Positions 1 through 11,090 of a stretch of DNA of 64,000 nt are shown here, piece after piece; the stretch's first letter is position 1, and every line of letters starts with the position of its first letter. Location of the stretch: the NCBI GenBank assembly GCA_947359465.1, contig OX375873.1:134742899-134806898 (forward strand), read 5' to 3'. The translations under genes were made by a program, and so were the position numbers. This DNA is from Metellina segmentata. Its lineage: Eukaryota > Arthropoda > Arachnida > Araneae > Tetragnathidae. The notes below the pieces were generated by a model. It searched no databases and was not told the DNA's origin. It saw nothing but the letters and a program-made list of their open reading frames with translations.

Positions 1-162
1 AGGGCTCGAAATACCCGGGTGCACAGGTGCACTGTGCACATGAAAATATAATTGTGCACCTAATTTTTTCCCACTAGGTGCATGCAGTGCACCTTGTGCA
101 CCTAATTTAAAAACTTAGGTGCACGAGGTGCACCTGTATTAAAAAATCTTTTTCGAGGCCTG
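1..162. mobile_element. hAT-like MITE, GTGCAC-rich (copy 1, cut by window edge)
   Basis: The start matches the left end of the complete copy at 34744-35321 (CAGGGCTCGAAATA), lacking only the first base, and the end TTTCGAGGCCTG is its right end. The interior is packed with GTGCAC and GGTGCAC words in both orientations. It is shorter than copy 2 because the middle is deleted. There is no coding capacity. The hAT assignment rests on the 8-bp target duplication of copy 2. Confidence 0.7.
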
Positions 163-264
163 GCTTACGTTACCCGCAAGGTTTTAAATAAGTGTATAAA
201 TTTGGTATGGAAAAGTCAAATGGTGTGGATTTGTAGAGAACAGATTGACGCCAACTCTGCTATA

Positions 265-766
265 CACTACCCTACAATAATGGACCGGACAGCAAGATGT
301 GATGGTATAAGGGAAAGAATTACACTAGTAACCCTTCTGGGCATACTTTCAACAAGGTATTGATAAACAGCTATGGGTATTTCTGTCCATTCCGGCTGCA
401 AGGACGTGATTCCCTGGTCCGGAAGCGTCGCTCTAACTCGTCCCGCAAATGTTCTATGGGGTTTAGGTCGGGACTATGAGCAGGCCGGGGAAGACGTTTT
501 ACATCTATATCATGATACCACTGCATGATAGAGGCTACAATATGAGATGGAGCGTTGTCGTCATGGAAGTAACATTCGACCATTCTATAAAATTGCCAGA
601 GCGTAGGAAGAACCTGATTGTCCAAAATGTTCATGTAGGCGTCGGCGTTCAATTGACCAAGAACAACACGCAAAGGTCCCAGGCCATACCATGAAAAACA
701 CCCCAAAACAAGGAGTCGGATTTTATGCAAATCCTCTGGCGTCCGGTCCATTATTGTAGGGTAGTG
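265..766 (-). mobile_element. Tc1-like family A, internally deleted copy A1
   Basis: Inverted ends CACTACCCTACAATAATGG face each other and TA flanks both sides (263-264, 767-768), as expected for Tc1/mariner. On the minus strand it encodes only the second half of a DDE transposase, with FHDDNAPSH (second catalytic Asp), SPDLNPIEH (Glu) and a following arginine-rich stretch. The DNA-binding N-terminus and first catalytic Asp are missing, so it cannot move itself. Bases after about 420 are more degenerate than in copies A2-A4. Confidence 0.88.
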
Positions 767-774
767 TATGTATA

Positions 775-1826
775 TACAATAGATAATTGTTTGAGAAGAC
801 AGCATTAATTTGTTTGAAACGAATTAGATGAAGCATTTAATTTTAATCGCGTCAGGGGAAGCAAAACTCTACAAGTCCTGTTACAGTGCGTTAGTAAATC
901 TAGATTATCATTAATTTTGCTGTTTAATCTTTACAGCAAATGGTCCATCAATAATTTTCAGAATAGATTTCTTCGATCTTTGGTAATACACCACAAATCA
1001 TCCCAAGTTCTTGGGTGACGCTTCCCTGTCACGTTTCTTCCTGATAAATGACCCCGAGCCTAACCGAGGGTGAAGTATTAATGCTTCAATAGCAATTTTA
1101 AAAATTATTTGTGATCGATAATAATTCAAAAAACTCGTTTCTGCCTTGTTTCGAGGGCCGTGATTAATGGAGGCTTTAACCAGCAAGATGAGCCGTCTGG
1201 AAAATTTGACATTTTTGCTTATTAAATAAATGGAAAGTGGTCGTAGTCGAAGCGAATCTAAAATGTGTCAGTTTCTTGAATAATGAGTTAAAAATATTTT
1301 CGTCTCCTTTAAAAATAAGTTAGTCACTCTAAAAAATTAAGCTACACAGCTTTTCCGTTTGCCAATTTCAGTTTTGAAATTGTAAATTATAGACGATGCC
1401 TGTTTATGTTTATAAGATTCATGACTGTCAATATAAAATTTATGATTAGTATAACCTTTTTCTCTGAGAGATATTTTTAAAATTCGATGTCTTTTCAATC
1501 CTTATTGATGAATCATATTTATAACCCTATCTTTAGGTGCGTACGGTCATTAAAACCTCGAGGTACCCGAGTGATCTTCCCACCTTTCATTTTTACCCTC
1601 GTCTATCATTCTGCTTTTACTTTATTCATTGACGCCAAATATGGGCTTTGCGCCATAATACCCGAAAACAGCCAATCCATCCTAACAGCTTTATTAAACT
1701 TGAGTGGGGGCTTTCATTCAAAAAATATCACTGGTTCTTATCAATTCTCTATTACGATTTCTCTGCTATTACTAAAGACCATGTCTTTCCTAAGTCACTC
1801 GTAAACTTGGTATTCAAACCATGCAA
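775..1826. other. Intergenic/intronic stretch, little recognised
   Basis: No exon-like frame or complete element was found. A short piece near 1618-1680 (ATATGGGCTTTGCGCCATAA) resembles the tail of the SINE at 7028-7230. The open frames here show no family resemblance. It lies downstream of the last visible exon of the NACHT gene. Confidence 0.4.
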
Positions 1827-1827
1827 A

Positions 1828-2200
1828 ACTACTCTCTTCTATCCTTCCTTACTTCCTCAAGGGACTGTTCCCGTACCGTCTTCAATAGCCCGTTGTGTTG
1901 TTCTAGTACGATGTTAACTAAAATTACCATTACCATTACCTTCCTTCCTACTCTCTTCTATCCTCTTCCTTTACTAGTATCTTTTATCCTTCCTTACTAC
2001 TCTCTTCTATCCTTCCTTGCTACTATCTTTTATCCTTTCTTACTACTCTCTTCTATCCTTCCCCACTAATCTCTTCCATCCTCCTTTATTACTCCCTTCT
2101 GTTCTTCCTTACTACTGTCTTCTATCCTTCCTTACTACTATTTTCTATCCTCCCTTACTAGTCTCTGCTATCCTGCCTTACCACTCTTTTCTATCCTACT
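1828..2200. repeat. Polypyrimidine minisatellite (about 23-bp units)
   Basis: The plus strand repeats variants of TTACTACTCTCTTCTATCC with almost no G. It is interrupted at 1857-1937 by a SINE 3' fragment, after which the array resumes. On the coding (minus) strand of the surrounding gene it is a purine tract. Frames across it give low-complexity Leu/Ser/Tyr peptides and are not genes. Confidence 0.85.
1857..1937 (+). repeat. SINE family 1 3'-end fragment
   Basis: It matches the 3' end of the main SINE body (CAATAGCCCGTTGTGTTG, then CTAAAATTACC) and ends in three ATTACC-type units. No tRNA-like head is present. It sits within the polypyrimidine array. Confidence 0.8.
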
Positions 2201-2365
2201 ACTATTCATCCAATCTATACTCTCAAGTCCTTTTTGAAATTTACATAACTACTAGTGGATGGGAATTTTCACTTTCATGAAATGGCCACTTACCAACCGA
2301 AAAAAAATTATTACTCTGTTCTCCAGGGCAGCTTGTCTTGCTTAAGACCTTGCACCATATGAATT

Positions 2366-2575
2366 CAAAATTGCCACTTTTATCCCCGATTGGATGACGA
2401 GGTGTGAGCTGGCATCCCACTTTCCAAACTTCCACGCTAACGAGAAGACATTTGAGGACTCGAAAAATTTAACATGCACCAGCCAACAGGACGATCTTCG
2501 GTCGGATTCGAACTCGAAACCCTCCTACTGCTCTAATCCGCTACTCTTCCAACCAGACTACCACATCTAGAGGAA
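2366..2575 (-). repeat. SINE family 2, 3'-truncated copy
   Basis: Read on the minus strand it starts with the second head type (about 2575-2490, B-box-like GAGTTCGAATCC) and continues into the shared SINE body (GCACGTTAAATC-like, then CCAGCTCA-like). The 3' tail is degraded. It is one of many copies in these introns. Confidence 0.75.
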
Positions 2576-2759
2576 GAGGGAGGGACCACACACACATTTT
2601 AAGATATTATAGGATTTTAAAATCAATTTCCTTTTTAGGAAATTGAAATTCGCATTGGAATCAGGAAGATACATATTTCTTCCCGGGAATTTAAGGGAAT
2701 GGATTTCATCCTAGAAAGTTTCTTGAACGCTATAGGAAAGCGAGTAGACGGAGTCGTAC

Positions 2760-2935
2760 CTTTTGATCTTTCTCCATGAGAAAACCCAGATGAAATGCGT
2801 TGGCTAAATCTGTATGACAGATTTGCGAGTCGCTGCTGCTGGGCAAGTAGCGGGCTCGAATAGCGTTGGCGATGGTTGTGTGGCTCCAGTAGAGGTAATG
2901 CCGCTTGTCCACGTAGTACATCTTCAACAGAACAC
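2760..2935 (-). CDS. NWD/QUI-1-like NACHT-WD40 protein, exon 6 of those visible (winged-helix end)
   Basis: The exon runs from acceptor TTCCCAG|GT at 2936/2935 to donor AAAAG|GTACGA at 2760/2759. It begins with the last two bases of a codon, which fits the phase-1 end of the previous exon at 15032, and ends in phase 0. Its 58 full codons read VLLKMYYVDKRHYLYWSH near the start and AIRARYLP in the middle. A W-H-H-type helix followed by a RYL motif precedes the WD40 repeats in NACHT-WD proteins of the NWD1/NWD2/QUI-1 family. No WD40 repeat is seen within this exon, so these must lie below base 2760, outside the window. The donor is weaker than the others (GTACGA). A SINE ends only 26 bases upstream of the acceptor. 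The exon call is firm from phase and family pattern; the exact donor is slightly less sure. Confidence 0.87.
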
Positions 2936-2961
2936 CTGGGAACACAAATACAAGAGTTAGG

Positions 2962-3290
2962 TAATTTGGTAATTTTAGTTAACGTCGTACTAGAGCAACA
3001 CAACGGGCTATTGACGACGGTCCGGAATCAGTCCCTTAAGGGAAAGATCAGAGGATAACACCACGCCATTTTGAACCACGGTCAGATGACGAGGCAACAC
3101 CTGAGCTGGCACCCCACTCTCCTAACTTCCACGCCATCCCAACGTGAGGACTTTCGGCCACGACAGATTTAAGGTGCACCAGCCGCCTCTACACCATACG
3201 CTTACAAACATCCATGCCCGGACCCGGATTCGAACCAGGAACCTTTCGATCTAGAGGCTAACACCTTAACCACTATACCGGTTGGTCGGC
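2962..3290 (-). repeat. SINE family 1, full-length, beside a splice acceptor
   Basis: The minus strand begins with a tRNA-like head (A-box TAGTGGTTAAGG, B-box GGTTCGAATCC), followed by the shared body and an ATTACC-type tail. The 12-bp target duplication ACAAGAGTTAGG lies at 2950-2961 and 3291-3302. It is in the sense orientation of the surrounding gene, and its tail ends 26 bases before the exon at 2935. Confidence 0.93.
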
Positions 3291-3444
3291 ACAAGAGTTA
3301 GGACTCACGAATAACGACGGAGCGTTTAATGACTGAACAACCGCATGTATTGGGTGTAAGAATCCTAGTAGACATTCTATTGGCCAACAAGGCCTAAAGT
3401 GGTCGGGAGAGTCAAATCCAACCAAAGATCGTCGTATACAAAGT

Positions 3445-3850
3445 TAGGTAGGTATTTTAATTAAAGTCTCAATGGTGCAAACAACGGGCTATTGAAGACG
3501 GTCCGGGATCAATCCTCCAAGGAAAAGATCCGAGGTAAGGTAATTTTAATTAACGTTGTACTAGAGAAAAACAACGGGCTATTGACGACGATCCGGAACC
3601 AATCCCCTAAGGGAAATATCCGAGGACAACACCACGGAATTTTGAACCACCGTCGAATGACGAGGTCAACACCTGAGATGACACCCCATACTCCTAACTT
3701 TCACACCACGCCAACGTGAGGACAATTGAGACCACGACAGGTTTAACTTGCACCAACCACCTTTGTACATGACGGTCTTTGGTTGGATTCGAATTCACTA
3801 CCCCCCTGTTACTAGTCAGTTGATCTTCCATCCTGGCTACCGTAGCCATT
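3445..3850 (-). repeat. SINE family 2 with duplicated tail
   Basis: The head (about 3850-3785) and body match family 2. The tail region occurs twice: 3537-3610 and again at 3451-3533 (both include AACGGGCTATTG). This suggests a second, 3'-fragment insertion into the tail, or slippage. Confidence 0.78.
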
Positions 3851-4984
3851 AAAGATCACCAGGTGAAATTTACTTTGAAAGTCAGCTATATAAAATTGAA
3901 GTTATACCTTCAGAGTATAACGAAGCAGCAAATAATGTGCACATTTTGCACACAAATAAAAAGTTTAACTTGTTTTCGCTCATCTAAACTTTGAAATAAC
4001 CAATGGGATTTAAGCTTGTGCTCAATTTACGAAATAAGGGAGGTTACACACTCAGCGGAATTTTCCGCTGAGGAGAATTCCTAGCCGCCGGTCACAAAAT
4101 CTAGCGTCTACACACAGGGCGGTAAAATCTCCGTCGTGCGACTGTTGGCACAGTGTAGTTTCATCATCAATTCAATTTACTTTAGTTTAGCTGAGTTATT
4201 TGAATTATTTATTGCTTCGGGTAGTTTGAAATGAACAGAGTGTAAATTCTAGCTTTCCGTCGTCGACTTAAGAGAAGAAAAAATTCACTTATTTGGGTTC
4301 ATCCAATTAATGAAATAGAGTAAGTTGAAACTTCCTACACGTTGTTTGAAGAGTTGAGGCAGGTTAACACAAAATTTGTTCCGACCCCTACACTATCTAG
4401 TTCTTATATGTGAGATAGTATGGAGTAACAAAAATAATTTCTCTCTTTTTCTTCCATTATATCAAAGTCGCTACGAATTCCCAAGCAAACTTCATACCAA
4501 GCGTTTCTGTAAATAAATATGTCGAGGGTTTTATCCCACAAAACAAGTTTTTCTTGGATTAATCTCTCTAAATAAAAAAAATGTTACCGCCGCCGCCGAC
4601 GCCGCAGGATTGAAAACTGTGTTGTTTAGCTCGATTCTTAGACGGTTTCCCGAGAAAGTACTGATCGGAAAAAAACAAAATTAACATGGTTTGTTCTTCA
4701 TCGTATTCCTTGGACATTTATTAAGATTTTTTTCCGATGTGGCTATTAGTTTAGTGTTTATTAAGTGTCAAAATTGAAGAAGCGAAATTTCTTCCGCGAG
4801 TGAGCAAAACACATACAAATTTTCAGTCTTTAGTCGTGAGTTTTTTTTAAGAGTACCTCTCAACGTAAATTTTTGCAGCTCGTCGAGTTTTTTTTTTAAA
4901 TTTCAATTTGGTTCTTGATAATATTTTTTTTTAATTCGGGAAAAATCGGGACATTTTTGTTACTTTTTTTTTAAACTGCCGAAT
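3851..4984. other. Intron, nothing recognised
   Basis: AT-rich sequence with no recognisable exon or element. A short perfect hairpin CAGCGGAATTTTCCGCTG lies near 4052-4069, and a CCG-rich run near 4588-4607. Confidence 0.4.
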
Positions 4985-5510
4985 CTATATCTTATTACTA
5001 TTAGTTTTTAATTATAAAAATATCGCAGTATACCTCAGAATGTACTCTTTCTTACGGTACTATTATTTTTGAAATCGGTTAATAATTTAATTGGATGCGA
5101 TCAAAAGTTGGTCATACAAAATTAGGAATATTTGGATATTTTCGCTAGTTCTTGTTAAAATCGTTATATCTACAGCAAAAACCATTATTTTTTAAATTTG
5201 AGAACATCACTGAATACATTACATTACACTCTTTCTTATGGTACAATTATTTCTCAAATTGGTTAATAAATAAAATCGATGCAATTAAAAGTTGGTCATA
5301 CAATTTTCGGAACTTTCAGATCATAATTTCCGATACAAAACTAAAACGGTCATATCTATATCGTATTACTATTAGTTTTTAATTTTGAAAATATCGCAGT
5401 ATACCTCAGAATGTACTCTTTCTTACGGTACAATTATTTTTAAAATTGGTTCATAAATAAATTCGATGCAATCAAAAGTTGGTGACACAAATTTCGTATC
5501 TTTTAGTTCG
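4985..5510. repeat. Three tandem copies of a ~185-bp unit
   Basis: The phrases TATTACTATTAGTTTTTAAT, GTACTCTTTCTTACGGTAC and CAAAAGTTGGTCATACAA recur in the same order near 4990-5150, 5215-5310 and 5360-5490. The copies differ by point changes and small gaps. No coding signal was seen and the class is unknown. Confidence 0.75.
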
Positions 5511-5839
5511 CATAGCAGATTCCGCAAGCAGTAGTGGGTTGCATTTTTGACCATCGAGTTTGCCAGCTATCAAATTTATCGTAGCAACAACTGCCATACA
5601 AACGATTTATTTTTATTTGGCGAGGAAAAAGGCTCGCTTTTTTCCCTCTGTTCTCAGACACTTTACCCAGAAAGTACAAAGTACAGATCTTAAAGTTTGG
5701 AGATAAACACAGTTTACTTAAAATTGTACAGGGAACAAGATGCAGAAGATTTTTTACTGATGCGGCTATTACTTTAGGGTGCATTAAGTGTTAAAGCAAA
5801 AAAAAAAGTGAAATCACTTGCGAAAGAAGTATTGGTTTG

Positions 5840-6065
5840 CGAAGCAAACCAAACTGGTTGTGTAGCAATCCCCGGGGGTCGACGAGTGTAAACGAGAAGA
5901 GGGCGAAGCCCTCGCTGTGAAGTCATGGACCGGAAAGTGAAATCAGGATAATACGAATTATTCAGATAGTTTCACTCTGCGAAAGGAATGTTGGTTTGCG
6001 AAGCAAACCAAATGGGATTGCGTAGCAATCCCCGGGGGTTGGCGAGCGTAAGCGAGCAGGAAACG
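5840..6065. repeat. Duplicated cassette of GCGAAGC mini-hairpins
   Basis: Two copies about 145 bases apart each hold the perfect hairpins GGTTTGCGAAGCAAACC and (intact in copy 2) GGATTGCGTAGCAATCC, then CCCCGGGGG and a GAGCGTAAGCGAG-like hairpin. A further hairpin, GAGGGCGAAGCCCTC, lies near 5899-5913. The loops are GAA or GTA, closed by G-C pairs. It resembles the end structures of some DNA elements, but I cannot assign a family. Confidence 0.7.
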
Positions 6066-6671
6066 GAGTCCCCTAGTGCATATAAAATTTCGTTATCGAT
6101 ATTTTGGTCACTCATGTTCACAATAGAAAAAACCAATTGATGCTGAAACAACGTGTGTTACACACCCGAAGGTAACTCACACTGAGCAAAACTACTCTAA
6201 ACGGTAGAAAACAGCCGTGTGTGTAAATGTGCATTTGATTACGTACGCCAATAGTTAAAAATTTGGGTAATAGTTAATAATTTGGGCGGCGACGGTCTAA
6301 GTGCGGTCGACGCCAGTGGCAGTTGGCTGCTGTTACCTCCGACGGAAAATTAATCGATCGTTTACTTTTCATTTTAATGTATAGGCTCTCTAATTTACTT
6401 CAGTGCGCTATTGTTGGAACGGCGTTGACGGACAATTCTCTGCCATGCAAAAATACACCGTGTGTTTAACCGGCGTAAATATTTGATATTTTTAATAAAC
6501 GTCACACTGGAGCAACACAATTGGTGACATGGAGTTAAATGCTATTAGGACGACACCTTTTTTCATTGAGTTAAACATTGCTTAACAATCTTGGTGGTTT
6601 ACCTCCGTGTCGAAAACTGCTGTGTAAGGTCCACTTTCTAGTACGAAAACACCTGTTCCGAACAGCCAACA
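6066..6671. other. Intron, nothing recognised
   Basis: No exon or element end was identified. Short CACACAC/GTGTGTG words occur (6150-6230) but form no clear repeat. Confidence 0.35.
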
Positions 6672-6685
6672 GTTCTGGACAAGGG

Positions 6686-7013
6686 TAATGGTAATTTTTA
6701 ATTAACGTCGTGCTAGAGCAAATCAACGGACTTTTGACGACAGTCATGGTTCAATGTCCTTTGGGAAAGATCCGAGGACAACACCACGTCATTTTGAACC
6801 GCGGTCAGATGGCAAGGCAACACCTGAGCTGGCATCCCACTCTCCAAACCTCCACACCAACTCAACTTGAGGACTTTCGGTGATGACAGATTTAAGATGC
6901 ACCAGCCGCACCTACACCATACTTTTACAAACATCCATGCACTGACCTGGATTCGAACCAGGAACCTTCCGATCTAGAGGCCAACACCTTAACCACTATA
7001 CCGGTTGGTCGGC
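6686..7013 (-). repeat. SINE family 1, full-length
   Basis: The minus strand has the family 1 tRNA-like head at 7013-6945, the body, and an ATTACC tail at the low end. Imperfect 14-base target duplications flank it: GTTCTGGACAAGGG (6672-6685) and GTTCTGGGCGAGGG (7014-7027). Confidence 0.92.
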
Positions 7014-7027
7014 GTTCTGGGCGAGGG

Positions 7028-7230
7028 ACCGTGGCTCAGTGGTTGTGCCCACTAGCGAGATATTGGCGGCTCAGGTTCGTTTTCTCAGTGCGTGTTGAAC
7101 TCTCTTCTGTGTCAGTAAAACTTCCTTTGTTTGTGTCCATTACTTAATGTTGTCTGTCTTGTGTTTGTCGCAGCATGGACCAAAAGTGCCCTTTGTGCCA
7201 TAAAGAAACGAATCCAACCATCTGATCAAT
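7028..7230 (+). repeat. SINE family 5 (different tRNA-like head)
   Basis: The head has an A-box-like TGGCTCAGTGGTTGTGCC and a B-box-like GGTTCGTTTTC. The body carries CTCTTCTGTGTCAGTAAAAC and ends near TTTGTGCCATAAAGAAACGA. Pieces of this tail recur near 1618-1680, 11225-11330 and 46745-46800. That recurrence, more than the head alone, supports a dispersed repeat. Confidence 0.65.
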
Positions 7231-7557
7231 TTGTTTGACATTTTGAGACAATTTGTTTTTCCTTCGTGGATGGTCTTTCCACCTAGGAACATCTTGTCCA
7301 TGTTTAGACCTTCCGCCATTAAACAATACTAAGAGAGTGTGAAACTATTTGAAACTCATAGCTCTACTACTTTTTTTATTATCATATTTTAACTGTCTGT
7401 CCTGTCTTTAATCGTCATCGTCTTAATGTTTTAAAAAATATTTGAATATGGGAGATTCTATTGAATAAATTTCCCCATTCAAACCTTTTCACACTTTTCC
7501 ATTCAGTTTAATTCTAAAACGGCATCTAATTGTTTTCTATCTTTTAAATTTTACTTT

Positions 7558-7560
<3 letters not shown>

Positions 7561-7595
<35 letters not shown>
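7561..7595. repeat. (TA)n microsatellite
   Basis: About 17 uninterrupted AT dinucleotides. The flanks (7231-7560 and 7596-7657) show nothing else I recognise. Confidence 0.9.
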
Positions 7596-7597
<2 letters not shown>

Positions 7598-7659
7598 AAT
7601 TAAATACTTCATCAACAGATAGAGTGATTATGTCTTATCAACTGACAACTGTTTAATTA

Positions 7660-8252
7660 CACTCTATAACAAAAAAAAATCGACGCACCAAGAAGGAGTT
7701 GTCCGATTGCGATAAAAATATGGATGTGTGAACAACATACATAGAAAAACAAACGGAAGGAATAAGGTAGTCAATAAGTCATTGGTCCACCTCTGGCCTG
7801 GATGCAAGCTGTCACCCGGCGTGCATAGACGGAAAACGTTGCCGGATGGTGTCCTGCGGAATTTCTTGCCAAACTGTTTGTCTAAATGGTCAACATTCCG
7901 GAATGGTTGCAATCGCCTTCCCATAACGTCCCACGTATGCTCTATGGAGAGAGATCAGGAGACCTAGCTGGCCAAGGAAGTGTTGGGAAAACTTGAAGAT
8001 AATTCATAGCAACACGTGCCTTGTGCGGTCGGGCATTATCTTGTTGAAAAGTTAGTCCGGGGTGTCGCAAAAGGAACGATAACACAATCAGTCGTATTAT
8101 GTCGTCTACGTACCGCTGTGTTGTAAGTGTGCCAAAAATGACGACCAAAGAGGTCCGGCTATCAAAGGAGATGGCATCCCAGATCATAACGCCTTGTTGT
8201 GTGCATGTGTGGCCGGCGCTAGCAAGGGCAGGATCTTCACGCTGCCTTGGAC
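7660..8252 (-). mobile_element. Tc1-like family B, truncated copy B1
   Basis: Starts at the TA-flanked end CACTCTATAAC with ATCGACGCACCAAGAAGG and continues as the 3' half of a minus-strand transposase. Visible are FQQDNARPH (second catalytic Asp) and ARSPDLSP, with frameshifts between segments (8316-7942, then 7924-7664). The other end is missing: homology stops near 8250, where the DD41D relic begins. Confidence 0.88.
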
Positions 8253-9256
8253 GTTTCGATACAAGCCTCAAGTGGGACAAAAATTCCAAACAAGTATCCA
8301 AGGAAGAAATGGACATATTCGACTATTGCAAAGGTACGTTGTTTAATGTTAAAAGAAAATCCCCCTAGTCAAAGGACAGTTGCAAAATCATTAAAATGCT
8401 CGGTGTCCACTGTAAACAAAATGATAAACGTTGATTTAAATCTTAAGAAAGCGAAAAAACGCAATGTGCATCGTTTTTCTCCAAAGCAAATCGCTGAACG
8501 CAGGACACGCTGCCGAATTCTATATGAGAAACACTTATCCAAAGAAAAATGGAAAAAAATTGTCACAACAGTTGAATCATAGGTGTATTTAAATGATTGC
8601 AGCAAAAAAAAGCCATTTATTATCATAAAAGGGGAGAAAAAAATTGAAGTACATGGTTCACAGAATCGAAAGAAAGTTTTTCTAAGGGATTCATGATTGT
8701 TGTTGGTTTTTCATATAGTGGCAAGTTAAAAATAAAGAGAGTGGAAAAAAAGGTTAAGATTAACTCCAAATACTATCAGGAACATATTTTATCGCCAATT
8801 TTTCTGAATGAAATACCATCGCTTTACCCACAGTGCCCTCAATCTGTGGAACTCCATCAAGACAAAGCTAGCAGTCACACATCAAAATCCACTGTAAAAT
8901 TCCTAAAAGAAATGGAACATAAAACCGGCATCAAGGCCATAGCCTTCACTGATATCCCTACTAAATCTCCCGATGTATCATCTATGGATTTTTGTGCTTT
9001 CGGACTTTTAAAATCTGCATTATCCAAACGTCGTCCCACAACCCTTACAGGACTCTGGAAAGCTGTTCAGGAGGAATGGGATAGAATACCTCTTCTGCCA
9101 CTTCAAAAGGCATTATTATCCTGGAAATTACGGTGTCGAAAGATAGTTCAGAATAAGGGCTATCAAATAGAACATTTAAAACACAAGAATTTTATGTAAT
9201 TTAGTTTTGTGAATACAATATACATTGTCTAAAAAATGTGTGAACAGCCTCTGTAT
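8253..9256 (+). pseudogene. Tc1/mariner-superfamily transposase relic, DD41D type
   Basis: Three plus-strand segments form one transposase. First comes an N-terminal helix-turn-helix region (8276-8540, with SQRTVAKSLKCSVSTVNKMI). Then an Asn-Asp-Cys stretch near 8585-8600 probably holds the first catalytic Asp. Last is 8693-9199, with HQDKASSH and SSMDFCAFG. Forty-one residues separate the two Asp residues, which is the DD41D spacing of rosa-type elements. The gene is broken by frame changes near 8365 and 8692 and a TAG at 8580-8582, which probably replaces a Trp codon. The C-terminal part is intact to a stop at 9197-9199. The left end abuts family B copy B1 without recognisable inverted ends, so the element is truncated. 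Confidence 0.85.
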
Positions 9257-9284
9257 ATGTAATAATATACCACAAATAAATATT

Positions 9285-9365
9285 ACATGACGACGAGGGT
9301 GCCGTGAGAAAATTGTATTTCTCTTAAGGGTGCCACCACTTGGATAAGTTTGGGAACCCCTGTGT
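9285..9365. mobile_element. hAT terminal fragment
   Basis: Ends in AAGTTTGGGAACCCCTG at 9349-9365, the reverse complement of the CAGGGGTTCCCAAACTT end common to many hAT elements. No matching left end was found nearby. Confidence 0.55.
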
Positions 9366-11090
9366 TAGCTTATTCTTGTGGTGTGCAATAGGGCCATTTT
9401 CCACAGCCATTAAAATGTCAGCATGAAAAAAGAAAGATCCAACATGAATTAAAACAAAGTGAAAATCCATTTATTATTGCTGTTCGGCAGTTTTATTATC
9501 AGAATTTACTATAGTCTGATTATTTCTGTCCGCTATTCTACTTCTCAGACTAGAGTTTAGGTCTGTCACTTACACTTACTGATAAATTTGTAAACGTGAT
9601 GATGTAATTTTCTCAAGAAAAACTATGTAGGATATCAACTTGTGTCTTAAAGTTAAAGAAATGTTAAGTAAGTATTCATTTACCATGTCACAAATTCTGA
9701 TTGCTTACTTAAAATAAGTATTGGTTTATATATCATGTCACAAACTCAATTTTTTATTAGACAAATTTATATATAATTATTATAAAAACAGTGTATAGGG
9801 CCTGCAGAAATTTAAATAAAAAAAATATCTGATTTAAATCAAAATAATACGATTTAAATAAAAAAATACGGTTAGTTGATTTAAAAAAAAAATCATGATT
9901 TTTTTACACACTGCTGCAAATTTTTCTAGCCTAATGATATTGACTGATGCTTTCGTAAACTTGATAAGGAAATAAACGTGTCTGGTACATTAGATTATTT
10001 GAGTTTTTTTTTATCTCAGATATATTTTAGGGTTTCATATAAAATTGCAGAAAGATAAGAAAAGTGGAGTCTTTTTCTTCTTCCCATTGCCATTATTTAT
10101 TCAACTGTGTTAAAGTTTAGCGAAAAATGTACTATTGCAATTTACCGTTACTATGGAAACTTTAGTTTTTGCCATGAACTAAATAGTTTTTGCTGACAGA
10201 GCTTCAAAATTTTATTTCGAGCCCTGTAACATACTAACTAACTGTTTTATTTTTAGAATGTTTGGGTGAATACAAACGGTTAAATCACATGTATTTCCGA
10301 AATCTCAGTTACCCACATAACTGCAAACCGTATTACTAACCACGCATATTAAAATCCGGGTATTAATTGCATTACTTAACGCTACAAGTAGTATGTGCAT
10401 TCGAGCCCTCAAAATACTTTTGCGTGTAATTAAATTTACGTTTTCTTTTTCACGGCGCACACACAAAGAGAATTTGTCCTTATTAAAAATACATTTTTTC
10501 AGAGAGGAGAGAAGAGCAACAAATAAATAAAAACTGAAAACGAAAAAAAAATCCGGAGATTGTTCTTTTAGCGGTCCATTTACTTGTTCAAGAAAGCGGA
10601 GCCATGCTTTCACTCAGGCGAGGTAAAAAAAGAGAACTAATTTTCAACGGAAAGAGAAGCTCAAAATTAAAAATTTAAGATGAGCTCAGAGCCTTTGTAC
10701 TTTGCATTAAAAATGTTTGAATTATATTGTGACCTTTTTTCTGAATTGTGTCGCATGAATTCAAGAGGTTGAGGCTATTCCTTTTTTATAACCATTTTTT
10801 AACCCAGTGAAGCATTGGGGTAAAATTAGGTTATATCGTCAGGGAATTTTTTCCCCGGATTCGAATAGAGGGCTATGACAAGTCTTTGTGTTACTTCTTT
10901 CTATCACTGTATGACGTTTTGCTTTAATTTTATTTTCCCTTCCTTCTCATATTTCACTTTTACTCGTTAATTTTCACAATGGCAACAGGTGTTTGAAGCA
11001 TGGCAGACGATGGCTGTTATAGACTCGTGGTTATTGGAAATGGTGCATTATATCAAAATAATTTTTTAATCATAATTAGGATCGCGGAAG
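9366..11090. other. Intron, mostly unrecognised
   Basis: No exon candidate was found. An ATTTAAATC-rich tract at 9825-9905 is low complexity. TTTCGAGCCCTG near 10215-10227 matches the right end of the GTGCAC-rich hAT MITE, possibly a degraded copy, but its other end was not found. Confidence 0.35.

Noticed and set aside
371..805. 144-codon minus-strand frame as a host gene
   Set aside because: It is the C-terminal half of a Tc1 transposase within TA-flanked inverted ends.
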